Positions 1 to 5,259 of a DNA stretch of 10,669 nucleotides are shown here, in pieces. The stretch's first letter is position 1, and each line of letters starts with the position of its first letter. The notes beneath the pieces are model-generated. The model had not been told where the DNA came from. It did not search any database and saw only the letters and a program-made list of their open reading frames with translations. This stretch comes from CAYGGE01 sp966250865 (GTDB lineage: Bacteria; Patescibacteriota; UBA1384; CAYGGE01), in the NCBI GenBank assembly GCA_966250865.1, contig CBINIT010000031.1, forward strand, positions 1-10,669, read 5' to 3'. Position numbers and translations under genes: made by a program.

Positions 1-706
1 TCTTGAGTATGACTGTTTCTACTCGCACGTCGGAGGTAATATTGACGCCCTCGACCTCATTCCCAAGATTGGTATCAAGGATCTGGATCAGTTCCGCTAT
101 GGTACCAGCAAATATGGTAAGACCTACTATCGCGTGCCACGCTCGGGCATCGCTATTGAACACACCATGTTTGGCGACCCCGCTAAGCTCTACGATATTG
201 CCAAGAACAATGGATGGGATACCACTGGTGGTCATCCATCAGTTACGTTCAAAAAAGACATTGAAAAGACAAGTCGGCCAGTTGGCCAAACGGTTAACAT
301 CGCCATCTCAAGCAACCAGTTTAATACGAGCTGGTCGTATGATCCGATAACCAACATGTATGCCCGAACCATGGGTGGTGTCGTTCATAAAGACGGTACT
401 AGTGGTGCGCAGATTAAGAGTAAGACGGTTATTGTACAGGAGATGACTTCACGACCAACAATAACACGCATCAATGAGCATGGCTTCATCATGGACACCG
501 TTGGGAATGGAAAAGCAAAAATTTTCCAGGACGGGAAAGAGATTACTGGTACCTGGAAGAAAGCCTCACAAAAGGCACGAACCATTTTCTACGACAACAC
601 AGGCGAAGAGATCCGCTACAACCCTGGCCAACGTTGGGTCACTGTTGTTGCCCCTGGAACTGCCGTTACGGTAACCACCTCTTCGGCTTCACCCACCGCT
701 CAATAG
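1..706 (+). CDS. DUF3048 (YerB-like) protein, 3' part
   Basis: The open frame enters from the left edge (codons from position 2) and ends at TAG 704-706; 234 codons are visible and the N-terminus is missing. The sequence resembles the DUF3048 family (Bacillus YerB-like, usually exported or lipoproteins). The YSHVGGNIDAL stretch near the left edge, followed by FRYG and TYYR, fits the end of the N-terminal domain. From about visible residue 100 comes the C-terminal domain: WSYDPITNMYAR, then KTVIVQEM, then a GNGKAKIFQDGKEITGTWKK block, and finally GEEIRYNPGQRWVTVV. A short Thr/Ser/Ala-rich tail ends the protein. The molecular function of the family is not established; association with the cell envelope is inferred from relatives. 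The missing start means no signal peptide can be checked. A terminator follows 15 bases after the stop, so this is the last gene of its transcript. Family assignment is from remembered motifs, fairly confident. Confidence 0.82.
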   Translation, partial: LEYDCFYSHVGGNIDALDLIPKIGIKDLDQFRYGTSKYGKTYYRVPRSGIAIEHTMFGDPAKLYDIAKNNGWDTTGGHPSVTFKKDIEKTSRPVGQTVNIAISSNQFNTSWSYDPITNMYARTMGGVVHKDGTSGAQIKSKTVIVQEMTSRPTITRINEHGFIMDTVGNGKAKIFQDGKEITGTWKKASQKARTIFYDNTGEEIRYNPGQRWVTVVAPGTAVTVTTSSASPTAQ

Positions 707-721
707 AAGAATTACATTCAG

Positions 722-752
722 AAAAGTGTCTTCCGCGAGGGAGGCTCTTTTT
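722..752 (+). terminator. Intrinsic terminator after the DUF3048 gene
   Basis: A 7-bp stem (728-734 with 739-745, two G-U pairs) closes a GCGA tetraloop and is followed by TCTTTTT. The AAAAG at 722-726 pairs with CTTTT at 747-751, so the hairpin could also act on the opposite strand. Confidence 0.8.
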
Positions 753-755
753 GTA

Positions 756-784
756 TTGCTAAAACATATACTACTTGGTATAGT
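756..784 (+). promoter_or_regulatory. Probable promoter of the WD40 gene
   Basis: TTGCTA (756-761) and TATAGT (779-784) are separated by 17 bases. The -10 box has an upstream TGG, giving an extended -10 (TGnTATAGT). It lies just after the preceding terminator and about 130 bases before the WD40 start, so transcription would begin near 791 and include the long hairpin at 809-878. No experimental support. Confidence 0.5.
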
Positions 785-808
785 TGCTGCCAATGAACCT
801 TAGTATAT

Positions 809-878
809 CCTCGTAGTGATTAAAGAAGGGTCGGAAGCCGAAACTTAGCTTTCCGTGCCGTCTTCTATCACTACGAGG
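809..878 (+). repeat. Long imperfect hairpin in the WD40 gene leader
   Basis: The 12-base arm CCTCGTAGTGAT (809-820) is perfectly complementary to 867-878. The stem continues inward after a 3-base bulge with AGAAG (824-828) against CTTCT (862-866), then about eight more pairs between 829-836 and 851-859. No T-run follows, so it is not a standard terminator. It sits between the likely promoter and the ribosome-binding site (GGAG 903-906) of the WD40 gene, so an RNA-level role (stability, regulator binding) is possible. No second copy is visible in the window. Confidence 0.65.
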
Positions 879-912
879 CGCCACTGCCTCACTTCTCTTC
901 CTGGAGACCTTG

Positions 913-1866
913 ATGCGTTACTTACTTTTCCTACTGCTTTCGCTATGCTTCGCCGTTCCTGCAAAAGCGAGCGAGACTACGCCAATCTGCCGGTTCATCA
1001 CGATGACCGGTGCGACGGCAATCGACTACGCCCCCGACGGGAGCACGGTGGCTGTTGGCTACAGCTCTGGCGAGACCAAGGTGTACAACGCTGTGGTCGG
1101 GCGCCATTTGTTGACGCTTAAGACCTACGTCGGTGCGATCACCGCTCTGCGGTTCACGCCGGACAGCACGTGTCTTATAATCGGCGGGAGTATCGGTGTC
1201 ATCGTCTGCCGCGACATCAAAACCGGTCGGCTCTTGGAGACAATCTGTACGCCATCAAAGGAAGTAAGACACATCGTCTTCTCGCCTAACGGTAAGTTGC
1301 TCGCCATCGGCAGTGGGCAGAACCATCTGGAAGCCTACGAGCGAGGCGAGCGGTGGGTGCCTAAGCGGGAGATCGTGACTGGCGACCGAGAGGTCACCAG
1401 CGTCTTCTTTACCGCGAACAACCGCTTGATTGGCGTTGCCGGTACCGAAGGCACAGTGAACTTCATGGACGTCCGCACCGGGGAGACTACCGGTCAGATC
1501 GTCATAGGTGGTACGATCGGCGCGATAAGCGCTAATTTTGCCAATACCGAGATGGTAATCTGTGGACGCTTTATGGCTCCGGTGAAATACAGCGTCTACG
1601 GACATCGACTGGTTCCGATATCAGACCAAATATTTTCGCAAGTAGCGATGTACAGCCCCAACCTATCGGACATCGCGTTTGGCCTACGGGGGCGAGTCCA
1701 GATCTGGAACCGGTACAGGGAGGAGGTAACAGCGACTTTTAGCTACCATGTGCCGTATGGCACCATCGAGTGCATCCGGTACTCACCTGACGGTGAGCGG
1801 CTACTGACGCTATCTCAGCGTGGTGCCGTCTATCTGTGGGACAAGAGCTTCATCGTCCCACCATAG
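913..1866 (+). CDS. Secreted seven-blade WD40-like beta-propeller protein
   Basis: A 317-residue protein. I chose ATG 913 over TTG 910 because GGAG (903-906) is well spaced for it. Residues 1-19 are a signal peptide (MRYLLFLLLSLCFAVPAKA, cleavage after AKA), so it is exported. The rest divides into about seven WD40-type units of ~40 residues; signatures include APDGSTVAVGYSSGETKVY, FTPD, FSPNGKLLAIG, GTVNFMDVRTG, GRVQIWN and YSPDGERLLTL ending in AVYLWD. Seven units would close one complete propeller with no other domain. Such proteins usually act as binding scaffolds; the partner is unknown. The gene stands alone between its own promoter and terminator. Its base composition is higher in GC than the housekeeping genes (39 of 60 G/C at 1021-1080 against 28 of 60 at 8461-8520), which may reflect acquisition by transfer. 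Fold confident; function unknown. Confidence 0.85.
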   Translation: MRYLLFLLLSLCFAVPAKASETTPICRFITMTGATAIDYAPDGSTVAVGYSSGETKVYNAVVGRHLLTLKTYVGAITALRFTPDSTCLIIGGSIGVIVCRDIKTGRLLETICTPSKEVRHIVFSPNGKLLAIGSGQNHLEAYERGERWVPKREIVTGDREVTSVFFTANNRLIGVAGTEGTVNFMDVRTGETTGQIVIGGTIGAISANFANTEMVICGRFMAPVKYSVYGHRLVPISDQIFSQVAMYSPNLSDIAFGLRGRVQIWNRYREEVTATFSYHVPYGTIECIRYSPDGERLLTLSQRGAVYLWDKSFIVPP

Positions 1867-1888
1867 GCGCACCGAAGAAATAAGGAGG

Positions 1889-1929
1889 AAAGGCGGCGGT
1901 CGCGCGCAGTATTGCGGCGGCCGTCTTTT
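1889..1929 (+). terminator. Intrinsic terminator of the WD40 gene
   Basis: A GC-rich hairpin pairs 1892-1904 with 1913-1925 with one G-G mismatch (1898/1919) and three G-U pairs, followed by TTTT (1926-1929). It begins 23 bases after the WD40 stop codon. The AAGGAGGAA just upstream (1882-1890) looks like a ribosome-binding site but has no gene after it. Confidence 0.65.
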
Positions 1930-1933
1930 CGTA

Positions 1934-1969
1934 AACTAAAAAGAGCCCCTTACGGAGCTCTTTTTAGTT
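1934..1969. terminator. Bidirectional terminator between convergent genes
   Basis: The arms AACTAAAAAGAGC (1934-1946) and its exact complement (1957-1969) form a 13-bp stem, with a CC/GG extension and a TTAC loop after one mismatch. T-runs occur on both strands. It lies between the plus-strand WD40 gene and the end of the minus-strand gene that stops at 1978, so it can serve both. Confidence 0.85.
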
Positions 1970-1977
1970 TTAGTTCG

Positions 1978-2763
1978 TTACTGAATGGTGCTAGCAACAG
2001 CCTTTACCTTGTTTACGTACGCCATTGAGTGGTTATAGTTATGGATCGCTCCATCAACGTTACCTTGGTCGATACCGCCTCGCTTGAGGAGGTTACCGGC
2101 CGCCACAAGGGCATCTTTGGCATTACAAAGGTCGGCCTTACCGTCACCGTCACCGTCTGCCTGGTAGGCACGGAACGTCCCAGCATTAAACTGCATCGGT
2201 CCGTTACCGCCCATACCACCGTAACAACCGTAGGCGGTCTTACCAGACTCTACCTGCCAGATGGCAGCAAGTTCCTTCCAGTGGTTAGGAATACCAGCCT
2301 TAGCGGCTGCTTCCTGTGCCATTCGGTGAGCCTCATCGGCTGACACACGTTGAATGGCACCACGGTTGGTCGAAGTAGCTACTGACTGCACTTGCTGACG
2401 TTTAGCCAGCTCACGAAGTCGAGCCTCTTCTTGTTCCTGGGCAAGTGACTTGCCCGGCTTGATCTCAATTGTAGGTTGCTCGATAGCAAGGAGAGAGTAA
2501 TTCTGACTATCGAGTTTTAATGATGTTTCGAATACCTGCTGAGGTTCCGATACCACCGGTGTTGCAGTTTCAGCCGCATGAAGCGGGATAACTGAGACAA
2601 CGGTCATCACAATGGCAGTTGCTGTTGAAACGAGACGTTTCGCAACAGCCTTTTCACGTTTCCGTTTCAGAAAGGTCTTACGGTTAAACTCATCAACTTG
2701 AGCCGTAATGAAGGCAAAAGCCGATTCGATCCGTTTGACCCTCACGTTACGGGTCTGGTTCAT
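1978..2763 (-). CDS. Membrane-anchored or exported lytic transglycosylase-like protein
   Basis: A 261-residue protein. A basic N-terminus (about 1-44) precedes one hydrophobic segment (about 45-62, ending HAAETA), either an export signal or an anchor. A charged Glu/Arg/Gln linker follows (about 107-124). Residues ~143-258 resemble the lysozyme-like SLT/GH23 and MltB-type transglycosylase fold: WQVESG carries the likely catalytic Glu172, GPMQF is the typical second motif, a calcium-loop-like DGDGDGKADL lies at 203-212, and YNHS (243-246) matches the conserved YN. It probably cleaves peptidoglycan in wall turnover or division. Cys180 and Cys213 could form a disulfide. I start at ATG 2763; an upstream ATG at 2841 in frame would add 26 basic residues but has no visible ribosome-binding site. 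AAAGGA ahead of 2763 lies inside a small hairpin. The gene has its own leader and a shared terminator. Confidence 0.8.
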   Translation of the reverse strand: MNQTRNVRVKRIESAFAFITAQVDEFNRKTFLKRKREKAVAKRLVSTATAIVMTVVSVIPLHAAETATPVVSEPQQVFETSLKLDSQNYSLLAIEQPTIEIKPGKSLAQEQEEARLRELAKRQQVQSVATSTNRGAIQRVSADEAHRMAQEAAAKAGIPNHWKELAAIWQVESGKTAYGCYGGMGGNGPMQFNAGTFRAYQADGDGDGKADLCNAKDALVAAGNLLKRGGIDQGNVDGAIHNYNHSMAYVNKVKAVASTIQ

Positions 2764-2764
2764 C

Positions 2765-2784
2765 TGACTGCGTCTTCCTTTAGG
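2765..2784 (-). promoter_or_regulatory. Hairpin holding the ribosome-binding site of the transglycosylase-like gene
   Basis: On the minus strand, CGTCTCC pairs with GG-AGACG across a TAAA loop (one bulge), enclosing the AAAGGA ribosome-binding site about 12 bases before ATG 2763. The structure could reduce translation unless opened. This is a reading of the sequence only. Confidence 0.4.
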
Positions 2785-2919
2785 AGACGTAGTATTCTTC
2801 CGCCTAGCACCGTGAGCTTTACCATCTAACGGTTCATGCATGAATGAGTGACACAGAACAGGTTAGGAGGGACGGCTCGTACTTCTTACAGAAGGTGGTG
2901 CCTTTTGGAAGAACTTCGA

Positions 2920-2948
2920 ATGTTACCATATTTTGCTACTCCTGTCAA
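2920..2948 (-). promoter_or_regulatory. Probable promoter of the transglycosylase-like gene
   Basis: Read on the minus strand, a perfect TTGACA (2948-2943) is followed after 17 bases by TAACAT (2925-2920) with TGG directly ahead of it, an extended -10. Transcription would start near 2913, giving a leader of about 150 bases. Part of the spacer (2935-2942) is one arm of an 8-bp inverted repeat whose other arm is 2993-3000, a possible operator. Confidence 0.55.
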
Positions 2949-3109
2949 GGGCTTGCTTAGGCCGTTTGTAAACACCACGAAGTGTTCCTATTGGAGTAGC
3001 GTCACCAGTTTAAGGTGCTTTGTACTAAAAAAGAGGCTCTATAGTGACCTACCAAACCTCTTGTACGCTACCTATATTATGAAAATCTGATAGATATGTC
3101 AAGTCCGTT

Positions 3110-3118
3110 TGCTATAAT
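3110..3118 (+). promoter_or_regulatory. Extended -10 promoter of the SprT-like/HIT operon
   Basis: TGCTATAAT (3110-3118) is a perfect extended -10 element; no good -35 is seen at the right distance, as is common for this class. It is only 11 bases upstream of ATG 3129, so the transcript would have almost no leader. Confidence 0.6.
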
Positions 3119-3128
3119 AGAGGCTATT

Positions 3129-3674
3129 ATGACTACTCAAGAGTTGGCAGATCAACCAAAACCTCGAGACGAGAGCTGGCTAGCGGATCGCCTCAATTAC
3201 CTCTGGGATACCTATTTTTCCGATGTTAGCCGACCCAATCCGGTTATAGCGGTTTTTGGCCGTGCCTCGAAAACGCGCTTAGGCTCAATCGGCATGCAGG
3301 GTTGGCATCGGCAGGGAACATTTCGTGGTTACCGCACTCATAGTTCGATTGAAGATGGTACAACCGTCATCAAGCTCACAGGCTATTTTAAAAAGCCAGA
3401 GATTCCAAACTACGTGCTCGATGTGACCCTAGCTCACGAGATGGTGCACTACGCTCATGGCTTCCACTCGCCGCACCCGCAGCTCTATAAGCACCCACAT
3501 CAAGGGAATATTGTCAACGATGAGCTAAAGAAGCGAGGACTAGGGGAGTTGCTCAAACAGCAAAAGGCCTGGCTCAAGGCAAACTGGGAAGACATAGCCA
3601 GTAAAACATCTACTAAACCGAGGAGTCGACGTGTCAAACGACTGTCTATTTTGCAACTTATTAACGGCCGGTAA
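3129..3674 (+). CDS. SprT-like zinc metalloprotease family protein
   Basis: A 181-residue protein with the zinc-metalloprotease motif HEMVH at 103-107 inside TLAHEMVHYAHG; the two His bind zinc and Glu104 is the expected catalytic base. Following His residues (GFHSPHPQLYKHPH, 111-124) could supply the third ligand. The predicted helix near 15-30, the strand-rich 60-100 region and the HExxH helix match the SprT-like domain, but the C-terminal zinc ribbon of classic SprT/Spartan proteins is absent; the tail is Lys/Arg-rich. Substrates of bacterial relatives are poorly known. I start at ATG 3129 because the frame upstream to 3096 would contain the promoter. GAGG at 3120-3123 is correctly spaced, but may not be in the transcript if it starts near 3125. 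The last 44 bases overlap the downstream HIT gene in another frame, indicating one transcript. Confidence 0.78.
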   Translation: MTTQELADQPKPRDESWLADRLNYLWDTYFSDVSRPNPVIAVFGRASKTRLGSIGMQGWHRQGTFRGYRTHSSIEDGTTVIKLTGYFKKPEIPNYVLDVTLAHEMVHYAHGFHSPHPQLYKHPHQGNIVNDELKKRGLGELLKQQKAWLKANWEDIASKTSTKPRSRRVKRLSILQLINGR

Positions 3675-3990
3675 GCTCAATTTAGTGTATGAAGATGATA
3701 AAGTCGTTGCTTTTCCCGACATCGACCCAAAAGCAGCAACGCATATCTTAATTATTCCTCGGGAACATATCGATTCTGTAAACATGTCTACCGAGGAACA
3801 CGAAGCCGTTCTTGGGCACTTATTCACTGTGGCGAAGACGATTGCCGCAGAAAAGAGGATTAGTGAGTCGGGGTATCGACTCGTAGTCAATACGGGCCCT
3901 CATGCCGGCCAAAGTGTGTTCCATGTCCATATGCACCTTCTGGGTGGCCAACCACTTGGACATTCGAACTCAGATCATAGTTGGGAGTAA
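3631..3990 (+). CDS. HIT (HINT-like) nucleotide-binding hydrolase
   Basis: A 119-residue histidine-triad protein of normal family length. The N-terminal CLFC pair (Cys5, Cys8) is the typical metal-binding element of bacterial HINT proteins; VYEDD, VAFPDIDPKAATHILIIPREH and NTGPHAGQSVFHVHMHLL follow in the usual order. His100 in HVHMH (98-102) should be the nucleophile. Family members hydrolyse nucleoside phosphoramidates or related nucleotide conjugates in the cytoplasm; the physiological substrate is not predictable. The start is GTG 3631, supported by AGGAG (3621-3625). It overlaps the SprT-like gene by 44 bases and is probably translated from the same mRNA. The stop is followed after four bases by a triple-hairpin repeat that may stabilise or end the transcript. 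Confidence 0.93.
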   Translation: MSNDCLFCNLLTAGKLNLVYEDDKVVAFPDIDPKAATHILIIPREHIDSVNMSTEEHEAVLGHLFTVAKTIAAEKRISESGYRLVVNTGPHAGQSVFHVHMHLLGGQPLGHSNSDHSWE

Positions 3991-3994
3991 TTTT

Positions 3995-4099
3995 TGTCAT
4001 CCTTAACCGGAAGGCCGCAGCCGCTCTGGATTGAGGATCGGTCATCTACTCACTAAAACCGATTCCTAATTAGAGCTGCCTTTTTTCAGGAATGATAAC
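3995..4099. repeat. Triple-hairpin palindromic repeat, copy 1 (degenerate)
   Basis: Begins TGTCATCCTTAA and folds as three adjacent hairpins: ATCCTTAA...ATTGAGGAT (with inner CCGGA/TCTGG), then ATCGGT (4040s) with ACCGAT, then ATTCCT with AGGAAT near the right end. The same order, spacing and start sequence occur at 6019-6122. It resembles the GTCATyCTkAnC-type REP-like repeats scattered through many CPR and other bacterial genomes, a comparison made from memory. It lies directly after the HIT stop codon. The right end (AGGAATGATAA) has decayed from the ATGACA end of copy 2. Confidence 0.7.
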
Positions 4100-4116
4100 T
4101 TAGCTTGCCTGTTCTA

Positions 4117-4144
4117 TTGACAGGCATAAATCCCGATGTAATAT
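4117..4144 (+). promoter_or_regulatory. Promoter of the GC-rich lipoprotein unit
   Basis: TTGACA (4117-4122) and TAATAT (4139-4144) are 16 bases apart; TG precedes the -10. Transcription would start near 4151 and read through about 260 bases of structured leader before ATG 4414. Confidence 0.6.
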
Positions 4145-4150
4145 ATACGT

Positions 4151-4413
4151 AAGGTTCTACGGTAAAGGAGGTACTTCACAGTCAAAGGACTGCACCTCAG
4201 GTGAGCTTGCTCATTAAGTATTTTGTATTCCTCGGTTGAGCGATCTTAACTCAACCAACAAAAAGTACGAGATGCTTTTTAGGCTAAGCAGCCGAAACTT
4301 GAGTGGCAACCCAGACCACTCCTCACAAACCTGTGAGCTTATGGGAAAGGCCCGTGGCAGCCCGTGCCACAACACGCACCTCTCGCAGCCCTGCTGCAAT
4401 CGGAGTAAGACCA
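4151..4413 (+). ncRNA. Structured leader RNA with about nine successive hairpins
   Basis: Between the promoter and ATG 4414 I find consecutive hairpins: 4168-4198 (GAGGT/ACCTC with inner CAGTC/GACTG), 4202-4213, 4234-4256 (GGTTGAG/CTCAACC), 4260-4280 (AAAAAG/CTTTTT), 4282-4293, 4301-4321 (GAGTGG/CCACTC), 4322-4337 (CTCACA/TGTGAG), 4354-4370 (GTGGCA/TGCCAC) and 4385-4397. The first sequesters AAAGGAGGT (4164-4172), a near-perfect ribosome-binding sequence with no start codon at normal spacing. I do not recognise any known riboswitch. It could be a cis-regulatory RNA or an independent RNA. Short hairpins can arise by chance, but nine in 230 bases with few unpaired gaps is suggestive. Confidence 0.4.
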
Positions 4414-4893
4414 ATGCGTTCCAAACACCCGCCCGGCGCGTGGCTGGGCAAGACCTTCGGTCCGCTCGTGGCATTGGTTGCCGCGATGTTGATCGCCTGT
4501 GGCATCTCGCCGGTTCAGGCCGGCACCCTCGGCACGCCCATCTCCCCGCCGGCCGCCAATGGCCTGGTACTGGAGAATACTGGCATCACCGCGGCGACCT
4601 TCGACCAGAAGGAGGCCCGGACCGCACAGCTCGGGGTGACCCAGGCAACGATCGCATCCGCGACCGACACCGTGCAGGCGCCCACCTCGCTGAACGACAT
4701 CCGCGCCAATGACCCCGCGAGCTTCGCCCCGACCCTCCAGCCGAACAACGGGACGACCTCGCCGAACGACATCACGACGAACCTGACGCTCACCGCCACC
4801 AGTGCGCCGCCGACGATCTTCGCGGACAGCAACACCGGCAACATCGGCGTCACGGATCACTCGGGTTTCCGTACCTCCTCCGTCCGTACCTAG
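4414..4893 (+). CDS. Small exported, lipoprotein-like protein of unknown function, GC-rich
   Basis: A 159-residue protein I do not recognise. ATG 4414 is preceded by GGAG (4402-4405) at good spacing; an in-frame upstream ATG at 4303 would put the hairpin leader inside the gene and lacks a ribosome-binding site. Residues 1-36 form an export signal: basic start, hydrophobic 17-28, and LIAC (26-29), which fits a lipobox, making Cys29 a possible lipid anchor; signal peptidase I cleavage after VQA (34-36) is the alternative. The mature part is rich in Ala, Thr, Asn, Pro and Ser, has no other Cys, and contains two similar SLNDI/SPNDI segments. It looks extended rather than tightly folded. GC content is far above neighbours (42 of 60 at 4681-4740) and codons mostly end in C or G, suggesting a transferred gene. 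The stop codon lies inside a hairpin (4884-4913). Coding status is likely because of the intact signal peptide, but homologues are unknown. Confidence 0.65.
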   Translation: MRSKHPPGAWLGKTFGPLVALVAAMLIACGISPVQAGTLGTPISPPAANGLVLENTGITAATFDQKEARTAQLGVTQATIASATDTVQAPTSLNDIRANDPASFAPTLQPNNGTTSPNDITTNLTLTATSAPPTIFADSNTGNIGVTDHSGFRTSSVRT

Positions 4894-4913
4894 CACAAGG
4901 AGTGCAGGTACGG
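4884..4913 (+). repeat. Hairpin spanning the stop codon of the GC-rich gene
   Basis: CCGTACCT-A-GCAC (4884-4896) pairs with GTGC-AGGTACGG (4902-4913... starting at GTGC) with one bulged A and a short AAGGA loop. The TAG stop (4891-4893) is within the left arm. No T-run follows, so it does not look like a terminator. Confidence 0.55.
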
Positions 4914-5190
4914 GTTACGGAGGAATCCTACACCCCGTGGCTCCCGCAGCCACGAGCCCGATCCACCCTCATGGGAGTTATGCGGCCGGAGCGTAGCCTA
5001 GCTACACTACCGTCTGCGCCTCCTATCCACAATGCGCTCGAAGTTCTCTGGCCCCGTCCGAGAGAGCGCATCTGCGGAGTCTGGGCGCTCTGCCCGACCC
5101 CTACCGTCCTTCCTCACTGCCCACTCGGGTGATGAGGGCGCGGCTCCCCGACGTGGGGACCCGCGCTTCGGTTTTATAGAGCTACTTTTC
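4894..5190 (+). other. GC-rich, hairpin-rich noncoding tail
   Basis: No convincing gene: the frames here lack ribosome-binding sites and recognisable protein character. Hairpins seen include CGTGGCT/AGCCACG (4936-4954), GTAGC/GCTAC (4993-5005) and AGAGCGC/GCGCTCT (5063-5069 with 5085-5091), ending in the terminator at 5138-5175. I checked for tRNA, SRP RNA, tmRNA and RNase P signatures by eye and saw none. It may be the 3' part of the same transcript as the GC-rich gene or a separate RNA. Confidence 0.4.
5138..5175 (+). terminator. Strong terminator-like hairpin ending the GC-rich region
   Basis: GCGCGG-C-TCCCC (5138-5149) pairs with GGGGA-C-CCGCGC (5155-5166), 11 pairs with one C-C mismatch and a 5-base loop. 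TTCGGTTTTA follows, so the T-run is displaced by a few bases. Base composition drops sharply right after it. Confidence 0.6.
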
Positions 5191-5219
5191 TTGATTTTTT
5201 GCCCTCCAAGCAGTATAAT
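5191..5219 (+). promoter_or_regulatory. Promoter of rpsU-yqeY
   Basis: TTGATT (5191-5196), a 17-base spacer and a perfect TATAAT (5214-5219). Transcription would begin near 5226, about 34 bases before rpsU. Confidence 0.8.
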
Positions 5220-5259
5220 TAATCCATAAACTATCCGAAGGGAAGGTGATTTTTTAGTA

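Larger units (their letters stand above)
2764..3128. other. Divergent intergenic region rich in inverted repeats
   Basis: No convincing gene lies here; open frames present have no coding look or ribosome-binding site. It holds promoters for both flanking genes. Inverted repeats seen: TTCATGCATGAA (2833-2844, perfect palindrome), GCTACTCC/GGAGTAGC (2935-2942 and 2993-3000) enclosing a small AACAC/GTGTT hairpin, CACC/GGTG near 3003-3017, and AAGAGG/CCTCTT (3031-3036 and 3057-3062) bordered outside by GTAC on each side. These may be operators or remnants of mobile palindromes. Confidence 0.5.

Noticed and set aside
2848..3090. An 80-codon plus-strand frame in the divergent intergenic region
   Set aside because: It begins with GTG without a ribosome-binding site, covers the minus-strand promoter and several inverted repeats, and shows no recognisable protein character.
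4303..4413. An upstream start (ATG 4303) for the GC-rich exported protein
   Set aside because: It would place an Arg/Thr-rich stretch ahead of the signal peptide and put several hairpins in the coding region; ATG 4414 has a good ribosome-binding site directly ahead of a proper signal peptide.
4894..5190. RNase P RNA, SRP RNA, tmRNA or tRNA in the GC-rich tail
   Set aside because: None of the conserved core sequences of these RNAs was seen on either strand.
4902..5229. Two overlapping plus-strand frames in the GC-rich tail
   Set aside because: High GC lowers stop-codon frequency, making long frames likely by chance. No ribosome-binding sites or protein features, and they run across hairpins and into the rpsU promoter.
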